7,303 bases of DNA from Candidatus Falkowiibacteriota bacterium (lineage in GTDB: Bacteria; Patescibacteriota; Patescibacteriia; Patescibacteriales; JALSMD01): contig JALSMD010000120.1 of the NCBI GenBank assembly GCA_026987855.1, forward strand, positions 1 to 7,303, given 5' to 3'. Made by a program: the position numbers and the translations under genes. Below, piece by piece: positions 1 through 5,755 of this stretch (within the stretch, counting starts at the first letter, position 1; each line of letters opens with the position of its first letter). Under the pieces are notes generated by a model. That model did no database searches and was not told the DNA's origin. It saw nothing but the letters and a program-made list of their open reading frames with translations.

Positions 1-598
1 CAAAAGAATAGTTAAGGGACAAATTACTTTTTATAATCATGAAGTTGTTGGCGCAAAAATAGCGGAGAAAATAGCTAAGCGTTTGCATTTTTCCAAAAAA
101 GACACTCAAAAAATAGTAACATTAGTCCGTTATCATATGTTTTATTATAATGTAGGCGAGGTAACTGAGAGCTCAGTAAGGCGTCTAATAAAGAAGGTAG
201 GAGAAGAAAATTTAAAAGATTTAATTGATTTAAGAGTAGCAGATAGGCTTGGTTCAGGAGTACCCAAAGCAAAACCTTATAAGTTAAGACATCTGGAGTA
301 TATGATAAAAAAGGTCAAAAATGATCCGATTTCTGTGAAAATGTTGAAAATTAATGGTAATGATATAATGAATATATTAAAAATAAAACCTGGTCCTAAA
401 ATTGGCGCTATTTTAGATGTCTTGTTGTCAGAAGTTATTGAAGATCCTTCTTTGAATACTAAAAAATATTTAGAAAAACGTTGTCAAGAACTTAATAAAA
501 TAGATATAAATAAATTAAGAAAGAAAGCTAAAAATAAGATAGAGGAGAAGATAGAGAAAGAAGATAAAAAATTAAAAAAAGAGTTTCATGTTAAATAA
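1..598 (+). CDS. cca: CCA-adding tRNA nucleotidyltransferase, C-terminal part (5' truncated by window edge)
   Basis: The reading frame is open from base 2, so this is the last 198 residues of a larger protein whose catalytic nucleotidyltransferase head lies outside the window. The visible part begins inside an HD-type metal-dependent phosphohydrolase fold: a FYNHE motif at visible residues 10-14 precedes a KIAEKIAKRL helix, and RYHMF follows further on. Next come an IDLRVADRLGSG segment and a stretch around NGNDIMNILKIKPGPKIG, which is typical of the RNA-binding C-terminal half of class II CCA-adding enzymes. About 30 Lys/Glu-rich residues form a charged, probably helical tail. The family adds or repairs the 3' CCA end of tRNAs in the cytoplasm. 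A TTG at 83 is not the start, because conserved HD residues lie upstream in the same frame. The gene ends at TAA directly before a strong terminator. A standalone HD-domain protein is possible but less likely given the NGxDI and PGP motifs. Confidence 0.8.
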   Translation, partial: KRIVKGQITFYNHEVVGAKIAEKIAKRLHFSKKDTQKIVTLVRYHMFYYNVGEVTESSVRRLIKKVGEENLKDLIDLRVADRLGSGVPKAKPYKLRHLEYMIKKVKNDPISVKMLKINGNDIMNILKIKPGPKIGAILDVLLSEVIEDPSLNTKKYLEKRCQELNKIDINKLRKKAKNKIEEKIEKEDKKLKKEFHVK

Positions 599-600
599 AA

Positions 601-623
601 CCCCCTCACTAATAAGTAGGGGG
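601..623. terminator. Bidirectional rho-independent terminator between convergent genes
   Basis: CCCCCT pairs with AGGGGG, with one bulged C, and ACT/AGT extends the stem around a short loop. A T-rich run follows on the + strand and TTTTATTT follows on the - strand. It starts two bases after the cca stop and lies 14 bases past the stop of the leftward gene at 638, so one hairpin can end both convergent transcripts. It is the most GC-rich point in its neighbourhood. Confidence 0.85.
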
Positions 624-637
624 TTATTTATTATAAA

Positions 638-961
638 TTATATAGATATTTTAATTAAAATTTTATTTTTTCCTCGCATTTCATAATATGATATTTTTAT
701 ATTAAAATTAAATTTTTTATTTTTTTTAAAAAATTCCCTTTTAATTTTCTTTATATCTTCTTCTGTGATATTGAATGTCTCTGATGGCTGAATAACTATA
801 TTCAACGTTAACTTGTCTCCCCCTTTTTTATTTACTAATGAATTTATCATAATACTGCTTTTTTTGCCATATTCAATTTTTTCTTCCAGTAATTTAAATA
901 TTTTACATATAAATATAGTTAATATTTTTTTCTTTGTAGATATTTTTTTTGTTTTATTCAA
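638..961 (-). CDS. Unknown small basic protein, second gene of a leftward pair
   Basis: This is a 107-residue protein of no family I recognise. I chose the TTG start at 961 because GGGAGG sits six bases upstream (968-973), the same spacing as in the partner gene. The N-terminus is Lys/Thr/Ser-rich (about 12 residues), followed by a likely helix (ILTIFICKIFKLLEEKIEYG). After a turn with KKGGDK come a beta-like LTLNIVIQ strand, a helix near EEDIKKIKREFF, and two more beta-like segments (FNIKISYY, NKILIKISI). That order suggests a small alpha/beta, possibly ferredoxin-like, domain. No signal peptide or clear membrane segment is seen. It follows the 988-1296 gene after 26 bases and probably shares its promoter. 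The two proteins have the same predicted order of elements. Homopolymer T runs of 7-8 on the + strand encode its Lys stretches. Function is unknown. Confidence 0.6.
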   Translation of the reverse strand: MNKTKKISTKKKILTIFICKIFKLLEEKIEYGKKSSIMINSLVNKKGGDKLTLNIVIQPSETFNITEEDIKKIKREFFKKNKKFNFNIKISYYEMRGKNKILIKISI

Positions 962-967
962 TTTATA

Positions 968-973
968 CCTCCC
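968..973 (-). promoter_or_regulatory. Shine-Dalgarno site deciding the TTG start of the 638-961 gene
   Basis: On the - strand, AAAGGGAGG is followed by six bases (TATAAA) and then TTG. The strength and spacing support TTG initiation at 961. Confidence 0.7.
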
Positions 974-987
974 TTTAAAAATCTTTT

Positions 988-1296
988 TTACACTCGAAAG
1001 CTAATAGAAATCATACCTTTAATTATCTCGTCTGCTGGCAAAAATGAAATTGTTAAATCACCTATATTTTTTTCGTTTAATATTTTCTTTTTAATTATTT
1101 TTTTAATCATTTTGTTGTAGCAGTTGTTGTTAATAACTATAATGATTCCTATATGTTCCTCGTCATTGGTTCTCCAGCGAGTTATTTTGTTATAAATTTT
1201 TATATTGTGATCTTTCCCAAAATTATCTATTAATTTTTCTAAAATTTTGTTTAACAACTCTTTTTGTTTCTCCTCTTTGTCTCTTTTATTGCACAT
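988..1296 (-). CDS. Unknown small Lys-rich protein, first gene of a leftward pair
   Basis: This 102-residue protein of unknown function starts at the ATG at 1296, because AAGGAGG lies six bases upstream. A longer frame from a GTG at 1338 would put that SD inside the coding region and start at about the predicted transcription start, so I reject it. The N-terminal third is charged and probably helical (KRDKEEKQKELLNKILEKLIDNFG). A middle segment, IYNKITRWRTNDEEHIG, leads into a beta-like IIIVINN, then a helix (NKMIKKIIKKKILN), and two final beta-like stretches (DLTISFLP, GMISISFRV). There is no signal peptide, and no known catalytic motif is evident. It sits 26 bases upstream of the 638-961 gene and behind a near-consensus promoter. 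Composition is more AT- and Lys-rich than ileS. Similarity of layout to the downstream protein suggests old duplication, which is an inference only. Confidence 0.6.
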   Translation of the reverse strand: MCNKRDKEEKQKELLNKILEKLIDNFGKDHNIKIYNKITRWRTNDEEHIGIIIVINNNCYNKMIKKIIKKKILNEKNIGDLTISFLPADEIIKGMISISFRV

Positions 1297-1302
1297 CTTT
1301 CT

Positions 1303-1309
1303 CCTCCTT
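1303..1309 (-). promoter_or_regulatory. Consensus Shine-Dalgarno site for the 988-1296 gene
   Basis: On the - strand, AAGGAGG is followed by the six-base spacer AGAAAG and then ATG. It decides between ATG at 1296 and the upstream GTG at 1338. Confidence 0.8.
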
Positions 1310-1345
1310 TTTATTTTTATTAAATTTTCAAACAACACTTTTTAA

Positions 1346-1374
1346 ATAATATAATTATATATTTAAAAAGTCAA
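1346..1374 (-). promoter_or_regulatory. Sigma-70-type promoter for the leftward small-gene pair
   Basis: On the - strand, TTGACT (1374-1369) is separated by 17 bases from TATTAT (1351-1346). Each hexamer matches consensus at five of six positions. The implied transcription start near 1339 gives a leader of about 43 bases ending in the AAGGAGG site. The region (1341-1367) is also a near-palindrome with 8-base arms, TTTAAATA and TATTTAAA, covering the -10 box. It could be an operator, but AT-rich DNA produces such symmetry easily. It begins right after the stop of the upstream 1381-1797 gene, and no terminator is seen between them. Confidence 0.6.
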
Positions 1375-1380
1375 ATCAAA

Positions 1381-1797
1381 TTAACCAAAATATATATCTT
1401 CTTTGTTATCAATAAATGATTTTATAGAATTTGCTAAATCTATGAAGATTTTTCGTTGATTAGTTGTATCCATGGGTATTGCCCAAATTATTATTTTTTC
1501 TAATTTTCCAATTTTTTCTAAAAGTTTTAAATTGAAAGCCAAATCAAAATCATGTAAAGAACAAATTTTCTCTGTTTTTATTTTATTTAAATCAGTGATT
1601 ACTTCAAGTTTTTTGATCCCTTCGGCAACATCAATAATATATAACTCTTTATTTATAGGTTTTAAGTTTTCATTTGGGTCAAAGGCCATGAATTTAATTT
1701 GTGGAAAAGTTTCTTTTAATTTTGGTATAAGTTTTAGAGCAGAATTGTCAAAAGGTAGGAGTGGATTTCCAAAAATATAGATTGTTTTAATTGCCAT
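1381..1797 (-). CDS. Hydrogenase maturation protease-like protein (peptidase M52 / HycI-HybD family)
   Basis: This is a 138-residue protein, close to the family's usual 150-160. Family members are cytoplasmic nickel-sensing endopeptidases that trim the C-terminus of the [NiFe]-hydrogenase large subunit after metal insertion. The N-terminus has the signature IFGNPLLPFDNSAL, with Asp17 at the position of the first metal ligand (Glu/Asp). LYIIDVAEG supplies the second (Asp56), and SLHDFDL supplies the His ligand (His82). IIIWAIPMD near residues 103-110 matches the strand that ends the domain. These residues are seen; the reaction is known for the family; its role here is inferred. No hydrogenase or other hyp gene lies in the window, so the substrate is unknown. 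The ATG fits the family start, but there is no SD upstream; the leader instead contains the hairpin at 1811-1831. Translation may be leaderless, or expression may depend on readthrough from the 1836-2054 gene. Confidence 0.72.
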   Translation of the reverse strand: MAIKTIYIFGNPLLPFDNSALKLIPKLKETFPQIKFMAFDPNENLKPINKELYIIDVAEGIKKLEVITDLNKIKTEKICSLHDFDLAFNLKLLEKIGKLEKIIIWAIPMDTTNQRKIFIDLANSIKSFIDNKEDIYFG

Positions 1798-1810
1798 ATT
1801 TAGGATAAAA

Positions 1811-1831
1811 GGCGCTTACCTTTTAAGCGCC
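1811..1831 (-). terminator. Hairpin terminator after the 1836-2054 gene, inside the leader of the M52-like gene
   Basis: GGCGCTTA pairs perfectly with TAAGCGCC around a five-base loop. On the - strand it is preceded by A6 and followed by TTTTAT; on the + strand it is followed by T6. It starts only four bases past the stop of the leftward 72-aa gene, so it probably ends that transcript. It also lies 13 bases before the ATG of the next leftward gene, so it could act as an attenuator for it. The better T-run is on the + strand, where it could stop antisense transcription. Confidence 0.75.
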
Positions 1832-1835
1832 TTTT

Positions 1836-2054
1836 TTAATTATTTTTTAAATTTTTAATGAGTTTTCGTAAGTCTCCCACACTTCCTTGAAATTCATAAA
1901 TTTTTGAATTAAGTTTGCGCGCATTTGATTTTATTTTTTCTAAATTATAACCCTGTTTTTTAAATATTATAGTTATTTCTCCTGTTGTTTTTTCTTGTAT
2001 TATAATTACTGAGACTTCTATGTCTGATGGCACGTTTTTAAGTAAACATTTCAT
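1836..2054 (-). CDS. Unknown 72-residue protein
   Basis: This is a small soluble protein I cannot assign. The ATG at 2054 is preceded by A-rich sequence and GGGGGG five bases upstream, an SD-like purine run. Two short beta-like segments (EVSVIIIQ, GEITIIFKK) are joined by a KTTG turn and form a probable hairpin. Two basic helices follow (NLEKIKSNARKLNSKIYEF and VGDLRKLIKNLKNN). No catalytic motif, signal peptide or membrane segment is visible. It reads divergently from ileS across a 112-bp AT-rich gap and is closed by the hairpin at 1811-1831. The combination of start context, length, composition and terminator makes it likely to be real, but the function is unknown. Confidence 0.6.
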   Translation of the reverse strand: MKCLLKNVPSDIEVSVIIIQEKTTGEITIIFKKQGYNLEKIKSNARKLNSKIYEFQGSVGDLRKLIKNLKNN

Positions 2055-2059
2055 TTTAT

Positions 2060-2065
2060 CCCCCC
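2060..2065 (-). promoter_or_regulatory. Atypical G6 ribosome-binding site of the 72-aa gene
   Basis: On the - strand, AAAAAGGGGGG is followed by ATAAA and then ATG. Six Gs replace the usual GGAGG, giving only partial anti-SD pairing, but the position is right and the surrounding DNA is otherwise nearly all A/T. Confidence 0.5.
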
Positions 2066-2166
2066 TTTTTTTATTTAATTATAATAAATTTTATTAAATT
2101 TTAAAAGATTGATAAATATATATAATTTTGCTAAAATTAAAATAAATTTAAAATAGCGTTAATTAT
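2066..2166. promoter_or_regulatory. Divergent promoter region between the 72-aa gene and ileS
   Basis: This stretch is almost entirely A/T. A perfect TATAAT at 2121-2126 on the + strand is suitably placed for ileS, about 40 bases before its ATG. A perfect TATAAT on the - strand at 2083-2078 would start the leftward gene just upstream of its G6 site. No good -35 box is visible for either, and TATAAT by chance is not rare in such DNA. No T-box riboswitch (specifier stem, AGGGTGG-type box or terminator) is present, although T-boxes control ileS in many Firmicutes. Confidence 0.4.
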
Positions 2167-5100
2167 ATGAACAATTTAAAACAAAGCACTCAAAAAAATC
2201 TTTTTTCTCAATTAGAAGAAACAGTTTTAGATTTTTGGGAAAAAAACAAAACTTTTGAAAAATCTGTTGAACGGCCTGCGCCCAAAGGGGAATATGTTTT
2301 TTACGATGGCCCGCCTTTTGCTACTGGATTACCACATTATGGCCATATTGTTGCTAGTATTATGAAAGATACAGTGCCACGTTATTGGACAATGCGCGGT
2401 TTTAAAGTAGAACGTCGTTGGGGCTGGGATTGCCATGGCCTTCCGATTGAAAATATCGTAGAAAAAGAGATGGGTTCACAGAAAAAGAAAGATATTGAAA
2501 AATTAGGAGTTGATAAATTTAATGAATTATGCCGTTCCAAAGTTTTAAGTTATGTTGAAGATTGGAAAAGGGTCATTAAGCGTTTGGGGCGTTGGGCTGA
2601 TATGGACAATGCTTATAAAACAATGGATATAGATTTTATGGAGTCAGTGTGGTGGGTTTTTAAGGATCTTTGGGATAAAGAGTTAATTTACAAAGATTAT
2701 CGTAGTATGCATATTTGTCCAAGGTGTGAAACAACACTTTCGCAATCCGAAGTAACAGAAGGATATAAAACTATTAAGGATTTGTCTTGTATAGCTAAAT
2801 TTGAATTAGAAGACGAGCCTAATACTTATATTTTAGCATGGACAACCACCCCTTGGACATTGATTGGCAATGTGGCTTTGGCAGTCAGAAAAGATATAGA
2901 ATATGTAGTGATAAAGGCTAAGCCAAAAATACAAGAGGAGAAATTAAGTAGAAATGGTGATACTAAAAAAGAAAGTAAATATTCAGAAGGGAATTATATA
3001 CTTGCGAAAGATATATTTTGGAGAAATATGATAAGTAATGCCGGTTTATCCGAGGTTAGAAGGTTAGTTGATGGTAATAGAGAAGGAATTGATAAAGATA
3101 TAATATCAAATATTAGTTTTGATGATTTTGCAAAAAAGTATAACATTAAGACTATAAAAGGCGAAGATTTAATTGGTAAAAAATATAAACCGCTTTTTGA
3201 TTATTATTATAATGATGAAAATTTGACTAATCGTGAAAATGGTTGGAAGATTTATCATGGTGATTTTGTTACTACTGATGAGGGAACAGGTGTTGTCCAT
3301 ATTGCTCCTGCTTTTGGTGAAGATGATATGAGTTTAGGAAAAAAATATGATTTGCCTTTTGTCCAACATGTTGAAATGGACGGCAACTTTAAGAAAGAAG
3401 TTAAAGACTTTGCGGACCTAAATGTTAAGCCGGTTGGTGATCATAAAGCTACTGACGCCAAAATAATAAAAAATTTAGATCTTAGAGGCTTGCTTTTTAG
3501 TAGTGAGGAGTATGAACATAGTTATCCGCATTGCTGGCGCTGTGATACACCACTGCTTAATTATGCTACTTCATCTTGGTTCGTAAAAGTAACTGCTATA
3601 AAGAAAAGAATGTTAGAATTAGCTGAGAACATCAATTGGTCCCCATCTCATATTAAAAAGGGGCGTTTTGGTAAGTGGCTTGAAGGCGCTCGTGATTGGT
3701 CAATTTCTCGCCAGCGTTTTTGGGCTAGTGTTATACCAATTTGGGAGTGCGAAAAATGTGGCGAGAAGAAAGTTATTGGTAGCGTCAAAGAATTAGAGGA
3801 TTTAAGTGGTGAAAAAATTACGGACTTACACAAACATATTGTTGATAAAATTACTTTTAAATGCGAAAAATGTGACGGCATAATGCGTCGCGTTCCTGAT
3901 GTGCTTGATTGTTGGTTTGAATCTGGTTCAATGCCGTATGCGCAAATGCATTATCCTTTTGAAAATAAAGAAAAATTTGAGCGTAATTTTCCAGCAGAAT
4001 TTATTGCTGAAGGTCAAGACCAATGCCGCGCTTGGTTTTATTATTTGCATGTTATTGCCACTGGCTTAAAAGACAGCCACGCTTTTAAGAATGTGATTGT
4101 TAACGGTATAGTGTTAGCTGAAGACGGTAAAAAAATGAGTAAGAAGCTTAAAAATTATCCTGACCCTTCTTTGATTTTTGAAAAATATGGCGCAGATGCT
4201 ATGCGTTATTACCTTTTATCTTCGCCAGTTATGATAGCAGAAAATTTAAATTTTTCTGAAGAAGGAGTAAAGGAAGCTTTGCGCAAAGTTGTTATGATTT
4301 TGTGGAATGTAGTGCGATTTTATGAAATGTTTAAAGACGAATCAAAAGTTGATGAGAAGACATACATTGAAAGCAATAATGTTTTAGATCAATGGATTTT
4401 AGCGCGTTTAGAGGAATTGACAGCTAAAGTTACTGACAGTATGAATAAATATAATTTGCCAGCTGCTGTAAGACCTATTGGTGAATTTATAAATGATTTG
4501 TCAACTTGGTATATCAGGAGATCACGAGAGAGGTTTAAAGGAAATAATAGAGAAGATAAAGAGCTTGCTTTAGCCACAACCCAATATGTTTTAATAAAAT
4601 TATCTAAGTTAATGGCGCCATTTACACCTTTTATAGCTGAGAATGTTTGGCAAAAAGTAACAGGATATAATTTTAGTGATCCAGCCAAAAGTGTGCATTT
4701 AGAGGAATGGCCTGCTTCACATAACATAGAACATATAACATATAACAAAATATTACAAAATATGGAAATTGTAAGAAAAATAGTGGAGTTAGCATTGGCT
4801 CGCAGGGATGAAGCCAAAATAAAAGTACGACAGCCACTTAGCAAATTAAAAATTAAGGGCCTAGATTTAAAACTACATGACGATTATTTAGTTTTAATTA
4901 AAGATGAAGTTAATGTGAAGGAAGTAGAAATTGAAGGGGGAGGCGCTGAAATAGAAGTTGAACTAGATACTAATATCACACCCGAGTTAAAACAAGAGGG
5001 GATTTTGCGTGAATTGGTACGATTAATTAATGGACTTAGAAAAAACTCAAGTCTAACTATAGAAGATAAAATAAATATTTATTGGGAGAGTGAAAACGAA

Positions 5101-5256
5101 TTAGTTAAAACAACTGTTGATAAATTTAAAGATAATTTATTAAAAGAAACTTTGGCTCAAGAAATAATAAATACAAAAAAAGATTTACCAGTAAATTCCC
5201 AAAAACAAATTAAAATAGAAGGAGAGGATTTGTGGATGGGGATAGAAAAATTATAA
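2167..5256 (+). CDS. ileS: Isoleucyl-tRNA synthetase, type 2 (eukaryote-like)
   Basis: This complete 1029-residue class Ia synthetase charges tRNA-Ile with isoleucine in the cytoplasm. The HIGH motif is HYGH (57-60) within PFATGLPHYGHI, followed by WGWDCHGLPIE (85-95). The KMSKS loop is KMSKK (656-660). The CP1 editing domain has TTTPWT (226-231) and GTGVVHIAPAFGEDD (373-387), with Asp387 at the editing position. Cysteine pairs at 184/187 and 528/531 with 566/569 look zinc-binding. The anticodon-binding region contains LSTWYIRRSRERF and IKVRQPL, followed by a C-terminal RNA-binding extension. The motif set is that of IleRS2, which is generally less sensitive to mupirocin than the common bacterial IleRS1; resistance here is inferred. 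Residues about 253-332 in CP1 are longer than I expect for the family. The ATG has no SD, and no earlier in-frame start lies in the preceding leader. The stop is a TAA TAA tandem. Confidence 0.96.
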   Translation: MNNLKQSTQKNLFSQLEETVLDFWEKNKTFEKSVERPAPKGEYVFYDGPPFATGLPHYGHIVASIMKDTVPRYWTMRGFKVERRWGWDCHGLPIENIVEKEMGSQKKKDIEKLGVDKFNELCRSKVLSYVEDWKRVIKRLGRWADMDNAYKTMDIDFMESVWWVFKDLWDKELIYKDYRSMHICPRCETTLSQSEVTEGYKTIKDLSCIAKFELEDEPNTYILAWTTTPWTLIGNVALAVRKDIEYVVIKAKPKIQEEKLSRNGDTKKESKYSEGNYILAKDIFWRNMISNAGLSEVRRLVDGNREGIDKDIISNISFDDFAKKYNIKTIKGEDLIGKKYKPLFDYYYNDENLTNRENGWKIYHGDFVTTDEGTGVVHIAPAFGEDDMSLGKKYDLPFVQHVEMDGNFKKEVKDFADLNVKPVGDHKATDAKIIKNLDLRGLLFSSEEYEHSYPHCWRCDTPLLNYATSSWFVKVTAIKKRMLELAENINWSPSHIKKGRFGKWLEGARDWSISRQRFWASVIPIWECEKCGEKKVIGSVKELEDLSGEKITDLHKHIVDKITFKCEKCDGIMRRVPDVLDCWFESGSMPYAQMHYPFENKEKFERNFPAEFIAEGQDQCRAWFYYLHVIATGLKDSHAFKNVIVNGIVLAEDGKKMSKKLKNYPDPSLIFEKYGADAMRYYLLSSPVMIAENLNFSEEGVKEALRKVVMILWNVVRFYEMFKDESKVDEKTYIESNNVLDQWILARLEELTAKVTDSMNKYNLPAAVRPIGEFINDLSTWYIRRSRERFKGNNREDKELALATTQYVLIKLSKLMAPFTPFIAENVWQKVTGYNFSDPAKSVHLEEWPASHNIEHITYNKILQNMEIVRKIVELALARRDEAKIKVRQPLSKLKIKGLDLKLHDDYLVLIKDEVNVKEVEIEGGGAEIEVELDTNITPELKQEGILRELVRLINGLRKNSSLTIEDKINIYWESENELVKTTVDKFKDNLLKETLAQEIINTKKDLPVNSQKQIKIEGEDLWMGIEKL

Positions 5257-5257
5257 T

Positions 5258-5278
5258 AAATAACAACTCTTGTTATTT
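5258..5278 (+). terminator. Weak AT-rich hairpin after ileS
   Basis: AAATAACAA and TTGTTATTT form a perfect nine-pair stem with loop CTC, directly after the ileS stops. It is mostly A-T pairs and lacks a long T run, so termination would be weak. The downstream arm abuts a perfect TATAAT, so the hairpin may instead mark a processing or promoter-overlap site. Confidence 0.4.
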
Positions 5279-5284
5279 TATAAT
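5279..5284 (+). promoter_or_regulatory. Candidate -10 box for the 115-aa gene
   Basis: A perfect TATAAT lies about 34 bases before the ATG at 5318 and directly after the ileS hairpin. No recognisable -35 box lies 16-18 bases upstream, so this is only a candidate. Confidence 0.3.
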
Positions 5285-5303
5285 AAGAGAATTAAAAGCA
5301 AAA

Positions 5304-5310
5304 AAGGAGG
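5304..5310 (+). promoter_or_regulatory. Strong Shine-Dalgarno site of the 115-aa gene
   Basis: AAGGAGG, extended by one G, precedes the ATG at 5318 by seven bases. It is the strongest ribosome-binding site on the + strand and contrasts with ileS, the PP-loop gene and the glycosyltransferase gene, which have weak sites or none. High translation of this small protein is plausible. Confidence 0.75.
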
Positions 5311-5317
5311 GTAATAA

Positions 5318-5665
5318 ATGCAAAAAAAATTCAGAATTAAAATGTTTCAGGTTTTGTTAGATGAATTAAGAGTACTAGATTTTAAAAGAAATATTAGGAA
5401 TGCTAATTCTAAATTATCATTGATACTGTTATCAATAAAGTTATATTTTTTAACAGTAAAGCGTTGTTTATGGAATAAAAGGTTACGATTGTGGTGGTAT
5501 AGATTATGGATCAGAAAAGATGAGTTTCATAAATCATTAGATATGGATATAGAAGCAATGCTTGTAATGAATAAAAAAGAAAGAGAGGCATATATAAAAG
5601 ATTTAATTAAAAGAAGAGATATTGCTCATAGAAGGGAAAATAAAAAAGCGGCAAAAAATAGATAA
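5318..5665 (+). CDS. Unknown strongly basic 115-residue protein
   Basis: No family is recognised. The protein has about 32 Lys/Arg against 13 Asp/Glu, so it is very basic. It appears largely helical: an N-terminal basic helix, a hydrophobic stretch at about residues 32-46 (KLSLILLSIKLYFLTVK), an aromatic-cationic patch (LWNKRLRLWWYRLWIRK, about 51-67) with four Trp, and a charged C-terminal helix ending in KRRDIAHRRENKKAAKNR. The hydrophobic segment is short and Lys-interrupted, so a true membrane helix is doubtful; peripheral membrane or nucleic-acid binding is possible. A strong SD, the tandem TAA and a dedicated terminator seven bases after the stop show that it is a real, independently bounded gene. 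It follows ileS by 61 bases and could be co-transcribed by readthrough. Function unknown. Confidence 0.75.
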   Translation: MQKKFRIKMFQVLLDELRVLDFKRNIRNANSKLSLILLSIKLYFLTVKRCLWNKRLRLWWYRLWIRKDEFHKSLDMDIEAMLVMNKKEREAYIKDLIKRRDIAHRRENKKAAKNR

Positions 5666-5671
5666 TAAATC

Positions 5672-5696
5672 GGGAGGAATTATTCCTCCCTTTTTT
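5672..5696 (+). terminator. Rho-independent terminator of the 115-aa gene
   Basis: GGGAGGAA pairs perfectly with TTCCTCCC around loop TTA, followed directly by T6. It is the clearest intrinsic terminator of the window and separates the ileS/115-aa unit from the PP-loop gene. Confidence 0.92.
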
Positions 5697-5755
5697 AAGT
5701 TTGAATTGATATTTTTTATATATTTGTTTAAAATTTAATAAGATAGGAAAAATAT

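Noticed and set aside
83..85. TTG at 83 as the start of the left-edge gene
   Set aside because: The frame is open to the window edge and conserved HD-domain residues lie upstream, so the gene is truncated, not started here.
720..950. Runs of 7-8 T (A on the coding strand) as possible phase-variation tracts
   Set aside because: Such runs are expected in Lys-rich genes at this base composition, and no frame disruption is seen.
813..1004. Open frame on the + strand opposite the two small leftward genes, hydrophobic and Phe/Ile-rich
   Set aside because: Its content is the complement of Lys-rich AAA/AAT codons. It has no SD, while both opposing genes have strong SDs and a promoter.
1297..1338. 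GTG start at 1338, giving a 116-aa version of the 988 gene
   Set aside because: It would place the AAGGAGG site inside the coding region and start at the predicted transcription start. The ATG at 1296 has correct SD spacing.
1472..1780. Open frame on the + strand opposite the M52-like gene
   Set aside because: The opposite strand carries recognisable metal-ligand motifs, so this is a shadow frame.
2055..2166. T-box riboswitch upstream of ileS
   Set aside because: The leader is only about 110 bases, nearly all A/T, with no specifier stem, T-box motif or terminator hairpin.
4389..4844. 151-codon frame on the - strand within ileS
   Set aside because: It lies opposite the conserved anticodon-binding region of ileS, has no SD, and encodes no recognisable protein.
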